64,000 bases of DNA from assembly GCA_026122225.1 (NCBI GenBank), contig JANEZZ010001513.1:1-64000 (forward strand), given 5' to 3'. Of the stretch, positions 11,620 to 21,579 are shown piece by piece. The position numbers were made by a program, and so were the translations under genes. The stretch is from Heloderma charlesbogerti (taxonomy: Eukaryota; Chordata; Lepidosauria; Squamata; Helodermatidae). The notes beneath the pieces are model-generated. The model was not told the origin of the DNA, did not search any database, and was given only the letters and a program-made list of their open reading frames with translations. Numbering within the stretch: the first letter of the stretch is position 1; the number at the start of each line of letters is the position of its first letter.

Positions 11620-12185
11620 TCCTTCTGACAATCTAACTGACAGGGTACTCAAGCCCATAAACAAGTCCAATGCCAAACAGGGCATTTCTGTTCCACCCTC
11701 TTGAGTTGACGTTTCAACCTGGGTGACACCCCTGAAACCCCCCTCTCTCTGCTTGATTCACAAAGAAGGTTTCTCAGGCTGTAAATCAGAGGTTTGGCTC
11801 AAAGCCTTATCTTGCAGCTGTGGCTGAAAGGGAGTTCCATTCTCCTTCGGGCTGCAAGCAGTTAGGAAGCCAGGCAGAGCAAGGAAGGAGCTCTAGTATC
11901 CCCTCCCTTGCATTTCAGCCGGTGATGAGGTTACGGAGCCTTTGTTGAGAACCATTCTGACATTTCACAGCCTGAGCAGGCCCAAACCAGACCCCCTCCT
12001 TCGGCCTGCCATTAGATGAGAAACTAGGCCAAGCTAAACAGTCAAGCCCCAGGCTTCCCATGACTGACCTGCGTTTTAAACCATCTTGGTCCACTTCTGA
12101 ATCAGATTCTGACTCTAAAACTATAGGGTTGGCAGCAGCGCTTAGGCTAGCCCCAACAACCTTTAACACCAGAACTTCATGCATC
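11620..12185. mobile_element. Unclassified repeat related to 10545-10610
   Basis: Around 11898-11960 the words CCCTTGCATTT, GGAGCCTTTG and a GAGAAC stretch align with 10555-10612 at roughly three quarters identity. The minus frame 11915-12184 contains an acidic SESDSEVDQD run but no recognisable domain. It is probably part of a retroelement; the family was not recognised. Confidence 0.35.
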
Positions 12186-13688
12186 TAAAGTAGACTGCAG
12201 TCCGCAAATGCTTATGCCATAATAAATGTGTTAATCTTTAAAAGTGCCAAAAGACTCTTTGTTATTTTTTCTGCACTTAAATAATTCTGTATAGGAGTGA
12301 TCCAAAATAGCCTTCCCTAGTGTTTCCACCTCATTCTTGAGTACAAAATGGGGTAGGATTTTGCTGATTTTTTTCACATGAGTGACAAGGAATTTGCCAC
12401 TACTTTTGGTAGCTGCCATCTAGCCATCATGATTATTCCATAAATGCCCCCCGCTGCTACGTGACTGTTTGGAGAGGTACTTTGTTTAAGAATGGCCCGA
12501 ACTGACACCCTCCATAGTTGCCCCAGAAACACCATTGTGTGAGGCTAGCATTCTGAAGGTGAAAATGGTGGCCATCATGAAGAGCACTACTTCCACAACA
12601 GTAGAAAAACATAAGAGGGTATCAGCAAAGAAAGACAAAGGGAGGACTGAGTACTTTGTTACCCCTTTTGCTCTGAAGCACACCTAAATTGGCAGGAAAG
12701 TTCTATAGGGCAGGGCTTGAGGTTCTCCTTAAACATCAACATAGTCCACTAGAATTTTCTTCCATGCATGCTGTATTGAACAACTATGAGAACTGTGGAA
12801 AAGCATAATTGTTTCTTATGCAGCTTCCATTCATTGGAGATTTCATGGTACTCATCTCCAATGGGTTGTCACAACAGAAACATCACTTTACAGATGTTTA
12901 GGACCACTGTTTATGGACTACATATTTCCAATTTGACTAGGTCTTTTGGAAATGGGTGTGCGAGACAACTGATGCATAGTTAATTGCAAACCGAAATAAT
13001 ACTTTTTGATATTTGAGTGTTCATGTCAACACTACAATGAATAATATCGTGGTCAACCTCTAAGTAGTGGTAACAGTAGTATTTTCTAAGACTGGATTTG
13101 GAATCTCACTTCTGCTAAGTGAGATTCTTAACAACTTCCTCACTTTCTTTTCTTCCCTGTTAGAGTGGAAGCACAGTTCTACTGATCGTTTCACAAATAA
13201 TGTAGCAATATAATTAAACAAAACTATTGTGGGGAAAAACTTGGAATAATGGCTAATCCAAAACCAAAACAACCACTTAGTTACACTGGGAGGTTGAGAA
13301 ATGTGGTAGTGTTTTTTTAAAAGTCTGTGGTTTTACATGGTGTTTGAACAGTTCAGAATTCATGCCTGCCTTATCGTGAGAGGATGTTATACACAATGGA
13401 ATGTGTATGGGTGCCCTTTTCTAGATCCTAGTATTCTCCACCCCCAATCATGTCAGTCATGCGTTGTATCAGTGTTACAAATACAACTTGAAACCTCACA
13501 TCTACAAAGGGGAGTGGAAGGGAAAGCACAATGGGTTTGCTGCTGCTTTCCCTAGGAGTGCTCCTGTGACATTGTGGACTTCAGTTACCACTTTCCATGT
13601 GTGAACCAAGCCATGGGGAAATTGATGTGAGAAGCTGAGGTGTATTAAGGAGAACTCTTCCATGAGCACTATGCTAATCTAACTACAT
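12186..13688. other. Intronic stretch, nothing recognised
   Basis: Unique-looking DNA on both strands with no recognisable repeat ends or coding similarity. Confidence 0.45.
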
Positions 13689-13691
13689 TGT

Positions 13692-13806
13692 CAAACCTAC
13701 CTCAGCATGTTGTTTTGAAGATAAAATGAGGGAGGAGAGCCAACATATGCCACCTTGAGTTCCTTCAGGGGAGGGACAGAAACAGGATATGTTGTAAATA
13801 AAATAG
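13692..13806 (+). mobile_element. CORE-SINE 3' portion
   Basis: CCTACCTCAGCATGTTGTTTTG then GATAAAATGAGGGAGGAGAGCC and GCCACCTTGAGTTCCTTC match the 3' half of the CORE-SINE seen in full on the minus strand at 16655-16872. Confidence 0.6.
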
Positions 13807-13810
13807 TCCA

Positions 13811-14530
13811 AGTTAGAATCGTCTTTGTTACTCTTGGAGATAAATGAGAAGCAAAAAAGGAACCGAGTGCCATAGCAGTGAAGCAATATTTTGGCCAAGA
13901 GCTATAGAGTATTCTTCCCCACCCCCACCCCTTACCTGGTCACTTTTGAACATCAGTTTTTCAGCTGATAGAAATGTACTCATAATACCTTATTCTAAAA
14001 AATTCGCAATGCCTACTTTGTCAGAGAAATCCGATTTTCTTTGGATACATAAATATTGCCTTTGACAAGAGAATGTCCTTCTGACAGGCAGTGAAAATGT
14101 GTTGTAGAACTTTAGTGTTTTAAGGCAGGCAGGCAATCAAACCAGCAGCAAATACATTAAATGAAAAGAAAAGAAGAAATCCCTATGCATGGCTAGTTTA
14201 ATTCATAAAGAAGTTAGATTTTAAGGGAATGATGATATATTAAATAAAATGAATATATTTGTTCACTCCCTGCTCCTCCCCATCTTTAGTTTAGTTTTGT
14301 TTTTTATTTAAAAAAAATAACAGGGAAGTTGGCATGCTGCAAAGTGAAGCATGACTCTCCAGCTCCATCTTTATTTGGATTTTTTAAAAGAGTGGTTTTG
14401 TATTTTGGAGCTCATCCGCTACCTCTCCTGTGTACTTAGGTTCTTGGGCAAGCTGCTTTTCTTTTAGCCTCACCAGTTGCCTTCTGGGAAATGAGTGTTT
14501 TGTGATTGCCACAGTGGGCATGACCAACCA
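13811..14530. other. Intronic stretch, nothing recognised
   Basis: AT-rich DNA without recognisable features. Confidence 0.45.
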
Positions 14531-14534
14531 TTTT

Positions 14535-14655
14535 ATGAATAGACTAAGCCCCCCATCCCTTGGCAGCCATTTTGGAGTGCACATGACATTTCCTCAGAAT
14601 TCCAGATGTGCCCACTGGCCCCAAAAGTTTGGGAGGCCCTGTGCTAAAGCAACTT
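14535..14655. mobile_element. MITE fragment related to 36341-36995
   Basis: GGCAGCCATTTTGGAGTGC, CAGATGTGCCCACTGG and CCAAAAGTTTGGGAGGCCC correspond to the 3' part of the longer copy ending at 36995 (GCAGCCATTATG, CAGATGTACCCACAG and AAAAGGTTGGGAACCCC). Confidence 0.5.
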
Positions 14656-14699
14656 GATTTGTACAGCAGTTCACCCATTGACAAACCACCTATTAAGTT

Positions 14700-14985
14700 A
14701 TAAATCCTACCAATCTGAAAGAATATACAGACTACAACTGTTATTTCTCAGATAGCGTACTCCATCTATTATGTCCCAATTAATTTTTGTTGTATGAAAT
14801 GGTGTCTGTATCATTATCTTTCAATATTAAACATTGTACACTTGCTGACAGTATTATTATCTCACAAAAGGCCGAGACGTGTTATCTTTTAAAGCCATTA
14901 ATTTGCATTTAAAATGGTTCTAATACATTGTCATCCTCTGTGAAAACAAAACTGTTTACACTGTGTGTCCGTAATAATTCTAGAT
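14700..14985. promoter_or_regulatory. Candidate conserved non-coding element
   Basis: Repeat-free, AT-rich sequence with CCCAATTAATTTTTG and GCCATTAATTTGCATTTAAA, the latter overlapping an octamer-like ATTTGCAT word. The lack of transposon debris in a repeat-dense intron suggests constraint. Conservation was not measured. Confidence 0.3.
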
Positions 14986-15858
14986 TCTTTTACATCAGGG
15001 ATGCATCCAGGCTTCCTTGCAGGTTTGACTGCCCACACACTTGGTCAACATCTTCTCCATTGCCTTCTCTTACCTTCATCCCTTCTCACTGTCACTGCCT
15101 CCTCAGCCCCAGTCCTCTTTCTAAGTGCAGTCCCACCACTTCTGGCATGGAGAAAGGGCTGAAGAGGCAGAAGTGACAGTAGCTGAGGGGCAGGATGGGG
15201 CAGAGGACCACAACTCTTTTTTTCTTGGATCTTCTAGGACCAACCTTCTTTAAAGTAAAATCAATGCTGGTGGAACCGTTAGGCCCCTGAGAAAGCCTCT
15301 CTTGCTGCTGCTGCTTTTTCTGTGGGATGCCACTTAGATTGGGAAATGGGAGATCATCCCAGAGGCCCCTCCATCATTGTCAACAAAGCAGAGGGAGCAG
15401 AACATGACTCTCTAATGTCTTTTAACCCTGCCAGCACCAGCCTTCTTGTTTTGAAGCTCTTTTTATTTTTCCCCCGTTAGCATCTCTGGTTAGCCAGGCC
15501 ACCCATTGATGCTAGACCTGGATGTACAATAGAAAGCCACTGAGACACTCGATAACTTGTACGTTTGTTCAAAGTCTGAGCCACAAAGACATAGAAAATA
15601 TAATACTATTTAAAATATAGCAATGCAGAATACAGGATAACAGTAAAAACTGAACCAGTCAGTGATGCTAATTTGCAAAGTGTCCATAAGAGATGCGTTT
15701 GTTAGAATTCTGAAAGTTTCAGTGCTTGTTTTTTTGTTCTTGTTTTTAAATCTGGTTCTTGTTACAGCAGAATGCAGCAATAATGCTGCATGATATGAAA
15801 TACTTAGAAGGCATATACTGTAACTACAAGAGGTGAAAGCGGGGGTAGTAGAGTCATG
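14986..15858. other. Intronic stretch, nothing recognised
   Basis: Moderately GC-rich in 15030-15460, AT-rich later. No repeat ends or genes recognised. Confidence 0.45.
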
Positions 15859-15859
15859 A

Positions 15860-16203
15860 GGAGGGCCGCGGTGGCTTAGTGGTTAAGATGCTGAACTGCA
15901 GACCGGAAGGTCAGCAGGACAGCAGTTCGAGACCCGAGTGCTGCGTGACGGAGTGAGCTCCTGTCTTCAGTCCCAGCTCCTGCCAACCTAGCAGTTCGAA
16001 AGCAAGAAATTGCAAGTAGATAAATAGGTACCGCCTCGGCGGGAAAGGTAACAGCGTTCCGTGCACCTCGGTGTTCAGTCATGCCGGCCACATGACCACG
16101 GAAGCGTCTTCGGACAGCGCTGGCTCTTCGGCTTAGAAACGGGGATGAGCACCGCACCCTAGAGTCGGACACGACTGGTTGGGGACACCTTTACCTTTAC
16201 CTT
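15860..16203 (+). mobile_element. Sauria-type SINE (tRNA head, Bov-B tail), full length
   Basis: The head has an RNA polymerase III A box (GTGGCTTAGTGGTTAAG) and B box (AGTTCGAGACCC). The tail carries AGAGTCGGACACGACTGG and ends in ACCTTTACCTTTA, matching Bov-B 3' ends. A perfect 14-bp target-site duplication (TAGTAGAGTCATGA) lies at 15846-15859 and 16204-16217. Sauria SINEs are squamate-specific and depend on the Bov-B reverse transcriptase. This is a SINE and not a functional tRNA gene. Confidence 0.93.
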
Positions 16204-16654
16204 TAGTAGAGTCATGACTCAAAGGGGCACAATGTCGGGACTGTTTGATTAGCAGGGATGCTGATGTTATCTGCCACACCACTCAGCATTCCCTGTTTCC
16301 TCTGAGCTTAGCTGTAATTCTCACAGTAACTAGGGAGTAGTAAAGTTTTCCAACAACAATTTATTGTTCCCTATTGTAATGAAAAGTATTTTGTGATGTT
16401 TTTGTCTTGAATGGGCAATTATGACCCATTAGCTACTCCTAGTGGAGATTAAAACTGTTTGAACTGGTTTGTTGATATGGACCAACACCACTGCCTGGGT
16501 ATTTGGATTCCCTTGAAGGCATGGCCGTGGGGACTGCCGTGATGACCACCGCCTGCTCTTCAAAATTTACTTCTGAATGACTGGGTGAAACTTGTCAGTT
16601 TTTGCCAACGTCATTATTTTGACTAGTGATGTGAAGCAGACATTGTTCCACTGC

Positions 16655-16872
16655 TATTTATTTATCTCGTCTTTCCTCCAAGGATCCCCAGGTGACATAC
16701 ATGATCCTCCTCCTCTCCATTCTACCCTTACAACAACCCTGTGACATAGGTTACGCTTGGAATCAGTAACTGATTCCAAAGTCACTCAGTGAATTTCACA
16801 GGCAAGTGAGGACCCGGGTCTCCTGAATTCTGGTTCAGCATTCTAACTCCTATGCCACCTTGGCTCTCCATA
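16655..16872 (-). mobile_element. CORE-SINE (MIR-like) near full length
   Basis: Read on the minus strand: a tRNA-like head (GTGGCATAGGAGTTAGAATGC) and GACCCGGGTCC, a core with GTGACTTTGGAATCAG, then CAGGGTTGTTGTAAGG and an L2-like tail GGATCCTTGGAGGAAAGAC plus AATAAATAG. It is an L2-dependent SINE. Confidence 0.7.
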
Positions 16873-16910
16873 TTCTTCTGCAGAAAATGTTCCATTTCTA
16901 GGAATGTATT

Positions 16911-19745
16911 CACAGAATCATAGAATAGTAGGGTTGGAAGGGGACTATAAGACCATCGAGTCCAACCCCCTGCTCAGTGCAGGAATCCAAGTCAAAACAT
17001 CCCTGACAAGTGGCTGTCAAGCCTCATCTTGAAGGCCTCCAGTGTGGGAGAGCCCGCTACCTCCCTAGGTCATTGGTTCCATTGTCGTATTGCTCTTACA
17101 GTCAGGATGTTTTTCCTGATGTTCAGCCGGAATCTGGCTTCCTGTAACTTGAGCCCATGATTCCGTGTCCTGCATTCCGGGATGATCGAGAAGAGATCCT
17201 GGCCTTCCTCTCTGTGACAACCTTTCAAGAACTTGAAGAGCGCTATCATATCTCCCCTCAGTTTTCTCTTCTCAATGCTAAATATGCCCAGTTCTTTCAG
17301 ACTGTCCTCATAGGGCTTTGTTTCCAGTCCCCTGATCATCTTCGTTGTTCTCCTCTGAACCCTCTCCAGTTTGTGTGCATCCTTCTTAAAGTGTGTTGCC
17401 CAGAACTGGACAGTAAAGGGGAACTAGTGCTTCATGTGATTTGCAAGCTATACTTCGATTAATGCGGCCCAAAATAGCATTTGCCTTTTTTGCAGCCACA
17501 TCACATTGTTGGCTGATATTAGGGACAGCGGAGAATTCCACCGCGGACCCAAATGAGGCTGGATTCAAACGAATCTGGCCTCCAGAGTCCGCAGCAGAAC
17601 GGATGACTTACCTCCGCCTCCCCCTGGAATACTCCGGAGCCAGCTCCTCTCCGTGGTGATTCCACAGAGCCGCACACCGGCTCCGTATCGCTGAGGAATG
17701 AATACAGCCGCAAATGGCATAGTGGACGCCACTTGCAGCCGTAAAGCCCTTAGTTTAACCTAAGTGCAGCCATTTGCGGCTGCATTTAGGTTAAACTAAG
17801 GGCGTTATGGCTGTAAGTTGCGTCCACTACGCCATTTGTGGCTGTATTCATTCCTCACCAATACAGAGCCAGCCTGTGGCTCTGCAGAATCGCTGCGGAG
17901 AGGAGCCAATTCCGGGGGGAAGAACAGATTGCCTCCCCCCCCCCCGGGCGGATTCCCAGAGGAATAAAAGGTAGGGAATTTGCCCATCCCTAGCTCATAT
18001 TGAGCTTGTGGTCTATAACAGTTCCAAGATCCTTCTTGCTTGTAGTATTGTTGAGCCAAATATCCCCCATCTTGTACCTATGCATTTGGTTTCTTTTTCC
18101 TAGGTGCAGAATTTGGCATTTATCCCTATTAAATTTCATTCTGTTGTTTTCTGCCAAGCACTCCAGCCTATCAAGATCACTTTGAATTGTGTTTCTGTCT
18201 TCCAGGGTATTAGCTATCTCAACCAATTTTGTGTCATCTGCAAATCAGATAAGCATTCCCTGCACCTCCTTCTCCAAGTCATTAATAAAAATATTGAAGA
18301 GCACTGGGCCCAGGACTGAGCCCTGCAGTACCGCACTCATTACCTCTCCCCAGTTTGATAACCACTCTTGGAGTCTGATTCTGTAGCCAACTCTGATCCA
18401 CCTGATCATTGTTTCATCTAGCCCATTTTTAGCTAGTTTGCTAATCAGGGTATCATGGGGCACTTTGTCAAAAGCTTTGCTGAAGTCGAGGTATATTATG
18501 TCCACAGCATTCCCAGGGTCCACAAGGGAGGTGATCTGATCAAAACATGAGATCAGATTAGTCTGGCAGATTAATTCTGCTTCAGAATGTTCCCAGGGAT
18601 TGATGTCAGACTGACTGGTCTGTAGTTCCCAGGTTCCTCCCTTTTTCCCTTTTTGAAGAGAGGGACAACATTAGCCCTCCTCCAATCATCTGGCACTTCC
18701 CCTGTCCTCCATGATTTCTCAAAGATAATAGACCATGGTTCTGAGAGTTCTTTTGCCAGTTCCTTTGTTACTCTAGGATGCAGTTCATCTGGCCCCGAAG
18801 ATTTGAACTCATTAAAAGGAATTAGGTGTTCCTTGACCATATGCCTATCAATCTCAAGCTGCAATCCTTCCCCTTCAGCCTGTACTTTGCTGTTACCTGG
18901 GAGGTCATAGACCCACATTTGGGAGAAGACTGAGCCAAAATCGGAACTGAGCACCTCTGCCTTTCCTTTGTCCTCTGTAATCATTTTGCCATCCTTATTT
19001 AATAGCTGAACTACCATTTCTTTCCTCTGTCTTTTACTATGCACGTAGCTGAAGAAAGCCTTTTTGTTGCTTTTAGCATCCCTCGCTAACCTCAGCTTGG
19101 TCTCAGCTTTAGCCTTCCTGACGCCATCCCTGCAATTCTGTGCTACCTGCCTGTACTCTTCCTTTATAGCTCGGCCTTCCTTCCATTTCCTATATGTGTT
19201 GTTGTTTTTGTTTTCAGGTCATCTCTGAGCTTTTTGTGAAGCCACTTTGGCTTCTTCTGTTGCCTTCCACCTTTTCTTCTTGTTGGAATTGTTTGTAATT
19301 GTGCCTTTAGAATTTCCTTTTTTAAAAACTCCCACCCATCTTAGACTCCTTTTCTCATTAGAGTCACTTGCCATGGGACCTTACTGATCATTGTTCTGCA
19401 TTTATAAAAATTGGCTTTCCTAAAATCCAGGGTATGTGTTTGGCTACACCCGGCTTTTGCTTCCTTTAGAACCAAAAACTCAAGTATAACGTGGTCACTT
19501 TCCCGCAAAGTTCCCCTAACTGCTACTTTATCCACTAAGTCGTCTCTGTTGGTTAGGATCAAGTCAGGGATAGCCGATCCTCTAGTTCCTTCCTCTACTT
19601 TCTGTAGGAGGAAGTTATCTGACACACAAGTCAGGAAGTTCCTGGAGGGGTCATGTTTTGCAGAATTTGTCTCCCAACAAATATTGGGGAAATTGAAGTC
19701 CCCCATTACTATTACATCATGTTTCCTTGAAACGTTGGCAGTTTG
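16911..19745 (-). mobile_element. CR1 LINE, 5'-truncated, interrupted by a hAT-like insertion
   Basis: The minus-strand reading runs from the end of the endonuclease through reverse transcriptase to the 3' UTR. The frame 19341-19706 holds MGDFNFPNICWE, LILTNRDDLVDKV and the SDH motif of an AP endonuclease. The frame 18571-19044 holds SSGPDELHPRVTKELA and the pre-RT region; 18245-18523 holds YLDFSKAFDKVPHDTL. The 3' end has the CR1 signature ATTCTATGATTCTG. Stops and frameshifts are frequent, a deletion lies near 17405-17420, and a foreign element (17520-17992) splits it. At the codon where the other two CR1 copies have TAA, this copy has AAA (Lys). Confidence 0.92.
17520..17992. mobile_element. 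Foldback hAT-like non-autonomous element (short form)
   Basis: Inserted in the CR1 with an 8-bp duplication, GCTGATAT before and GCTCATAT after (7 of 8 match). The ends are TAGGGACAGC and GCCCATCCCTA. Inside, 17643-17906 is a long imperfect palindrome centred near 17774 (arms of about 130 bp); the innermost TGCAGCC/GGCTGCA and TTAGTTTAACCTAA/TTTAGGTTAAACTAA arms are nearly perfect. A smaller hairpin with GGATTC/GAATC lies near 17560. It has no transposase. The 8-bp duplication points to hAT-type transposition; the family name is unknown to me. Confidence 0.8.
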
Positions 19746-19878
19746 CTTTTCAAAAGTTTACTAGCATTTATTAGTAACATAATTAGTACATACAGTGCAA
19801 GCCAAATCAATCAATTTCAAAGTTGTAATTTCAGTTTTCAGGTGAATATACCTGGGAGATGTGTGTGCATGCGTGCAT

Positions 19879-19899
19879 ACACACACACACACACACACA
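19879..19899. repeat. (AC)n microsatellite
   Basis: An uninterrupted AC dinucleotide run, preceded by alternating TG/CATG words. Confidence 0.95.
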
Positions 19900-19901
19900 G
19901 C

Positions 19902-20990
19902 ACATCTCTTCAAGCATGCTAAAATTAACGGTTTTTCAGAGTCTTCAGTTTTTTAACTAAAATTTACACAATGTAAGGGAAGATAACTTAATAGTATATC
20001 ATGTCTTATTTACAAGTATTTCCATAAAATAATTTTCGAGTAAAGCTTTGAATTTGTGTTTGAATATAATATTTAAGCTACATAGCAGTTTAAACCTATA
20101 CATGAATATTCAGAAGTAAGTCCCATTGAATTTAGTGAGGCTTACTCCCAGGTAAGTGGGTATTTGATTGCAGACTAAGTGTGTTTTATTGATTTTTCTT
20201 CCCCCCTAAACACATTTCAGTTCAACTACTTTAGCCTACTGGGGAAAGATGATTTATATAGCACATAAGCTTAATATGGTTTACCTTTTTTAGTTTTATT
20301 TATAAAATATGTCAAATATGCTAAATCAGATCCCAGGAGATGTAATCCAAAATCCATATTAGTGTAATACCTTTATTAGTCTGACTGAAATGTATTCTCA
20401 AACCATGTATTCAAACATTTTCCAGAAAACTTTCCAGTTCAACCTTTTCTGGAAAACCCACATCACTGACTTTGACACAATTACTTTATAATTCTTAGGG
20501 GGCAAGCAGACAGGCTTTCCATTTATTTCAGCCTGTGACTGGTCAAAAGGCCACAATCATGTTTAAATTAAGCATCTTGATTCTGCTTCTAGCCTCAGAA
20601 TTGTAGGGCTCATGCACATGTTATACTTGCCAAGGGAAGCTACTGAAATCCGCCTCCTTGTAGCAAGCAATTGCTATCTTGGTATGTAATATTTCGAAAT
20701 GCTAACCAGGTGGGTCATTATTTGTGTTACTATGCTTGCTCTCTCCGTGAATGTAGACTACTCCTATTTCATGCTCAGGGAATAAGCCCTCCCAGAACAT
20801 GAATGACTAGGTAGAAATTTAGATCAATTGTGCTATGGAACCATTTGCCACTATGACCATGGCTCTATTCCGCTGGAGGACAGGCTGATCTGTATCTAGC
20901 GGAGCTGGCCCAGGATCTGGCTCATTTACTCATGAAATACAAAACACTACAGAATGAATAACTTAGGATTGTTTTGTCAAGGTTAGCGTA
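19902..20990. other. Intronic stretch, mostly unrecognised
   Basis: AT-rich DNA. Within it, 20094-20174 resembles the GCAATCCTATAC MITE family (CCCATTGAATTTAGTGAGGC and TTACTCCCAGG), but its ends are decayed. Confidence 0.45.
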
Positions 20991-20997
20991 GAAAAGA

Positions 20998-21475
20998 GCT
21001 GTGCAAGGGGAGACATGGTAGAGAGGTACAAAATTATGCATGGTGAGGAAAAAATGGATAGGGGGACATTTTCCCCCCCTCTCATAATACTAGAACCCGG
21101 GGTTATCCCGTGAAACTGATTGGTGGGTGCTTCAGGACAGATAAAAGGAAGTACTTCTTTACACAGTGCATAGTAAGACGATGGAATTTGCTATCACAAG
21201 ACATAGTGATGGCCACCAATTTGGATGGCTTTAAAAGGGGATTGGACAAATTCCTGGAGGATAAGGCCATCACTGGCTACTAGTCCTGATGGCTATGTGC
21301 TACCTCCAGTACCAGAGGAAGTATGCCTATGTATACCAATTGCTGGGGAACATGGGCAGGACGGTGCTGATGCACTCATGTCCTGCTTGTGGGTTTCCCA
21401 AGAGCCATGTGGTTGGCCACTGTGTAACAGAATGCTGGGCTAGATGAGCATAGATCTAGACTACTCTTACGTTCA
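20998..21475 (+). mobile_element. L2-like LINE 3' end
   Basis: Broken frames resemble the C-terminus of an L2/CR1-type ORF2: GGGGAGACATGGTAGAG, CTCTCATAATACTAG, AGGACAGATAAAAGGAAGT and GGATGGCTTTAAAAGGGG. The tail is CAGAATGCTGGGCTAGATG and a CTCTTACGTTC terminus. The same 3' end recurs at 49808-50238 and 61980-62410 plus 63337-63420. Confidence 0.75.
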
Positions 21476-21579
21476 CTGTAGCAGAGTGCCCTGTAAAGTC
21501 CTCAGAGAATAACAGACGTGAGATCAGAGCTTTTCCAGAAATAGAGGTTTATGGAAAAAATACAAGTATGACAATTGTC

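Noticed and set aside
15860..15960. Possible tRNA gene from A-box and B-box words
   Set aside because: The head is part of a full SINE with target duplications and a Bov-B tail; it lacks a foldable mature tRNA.
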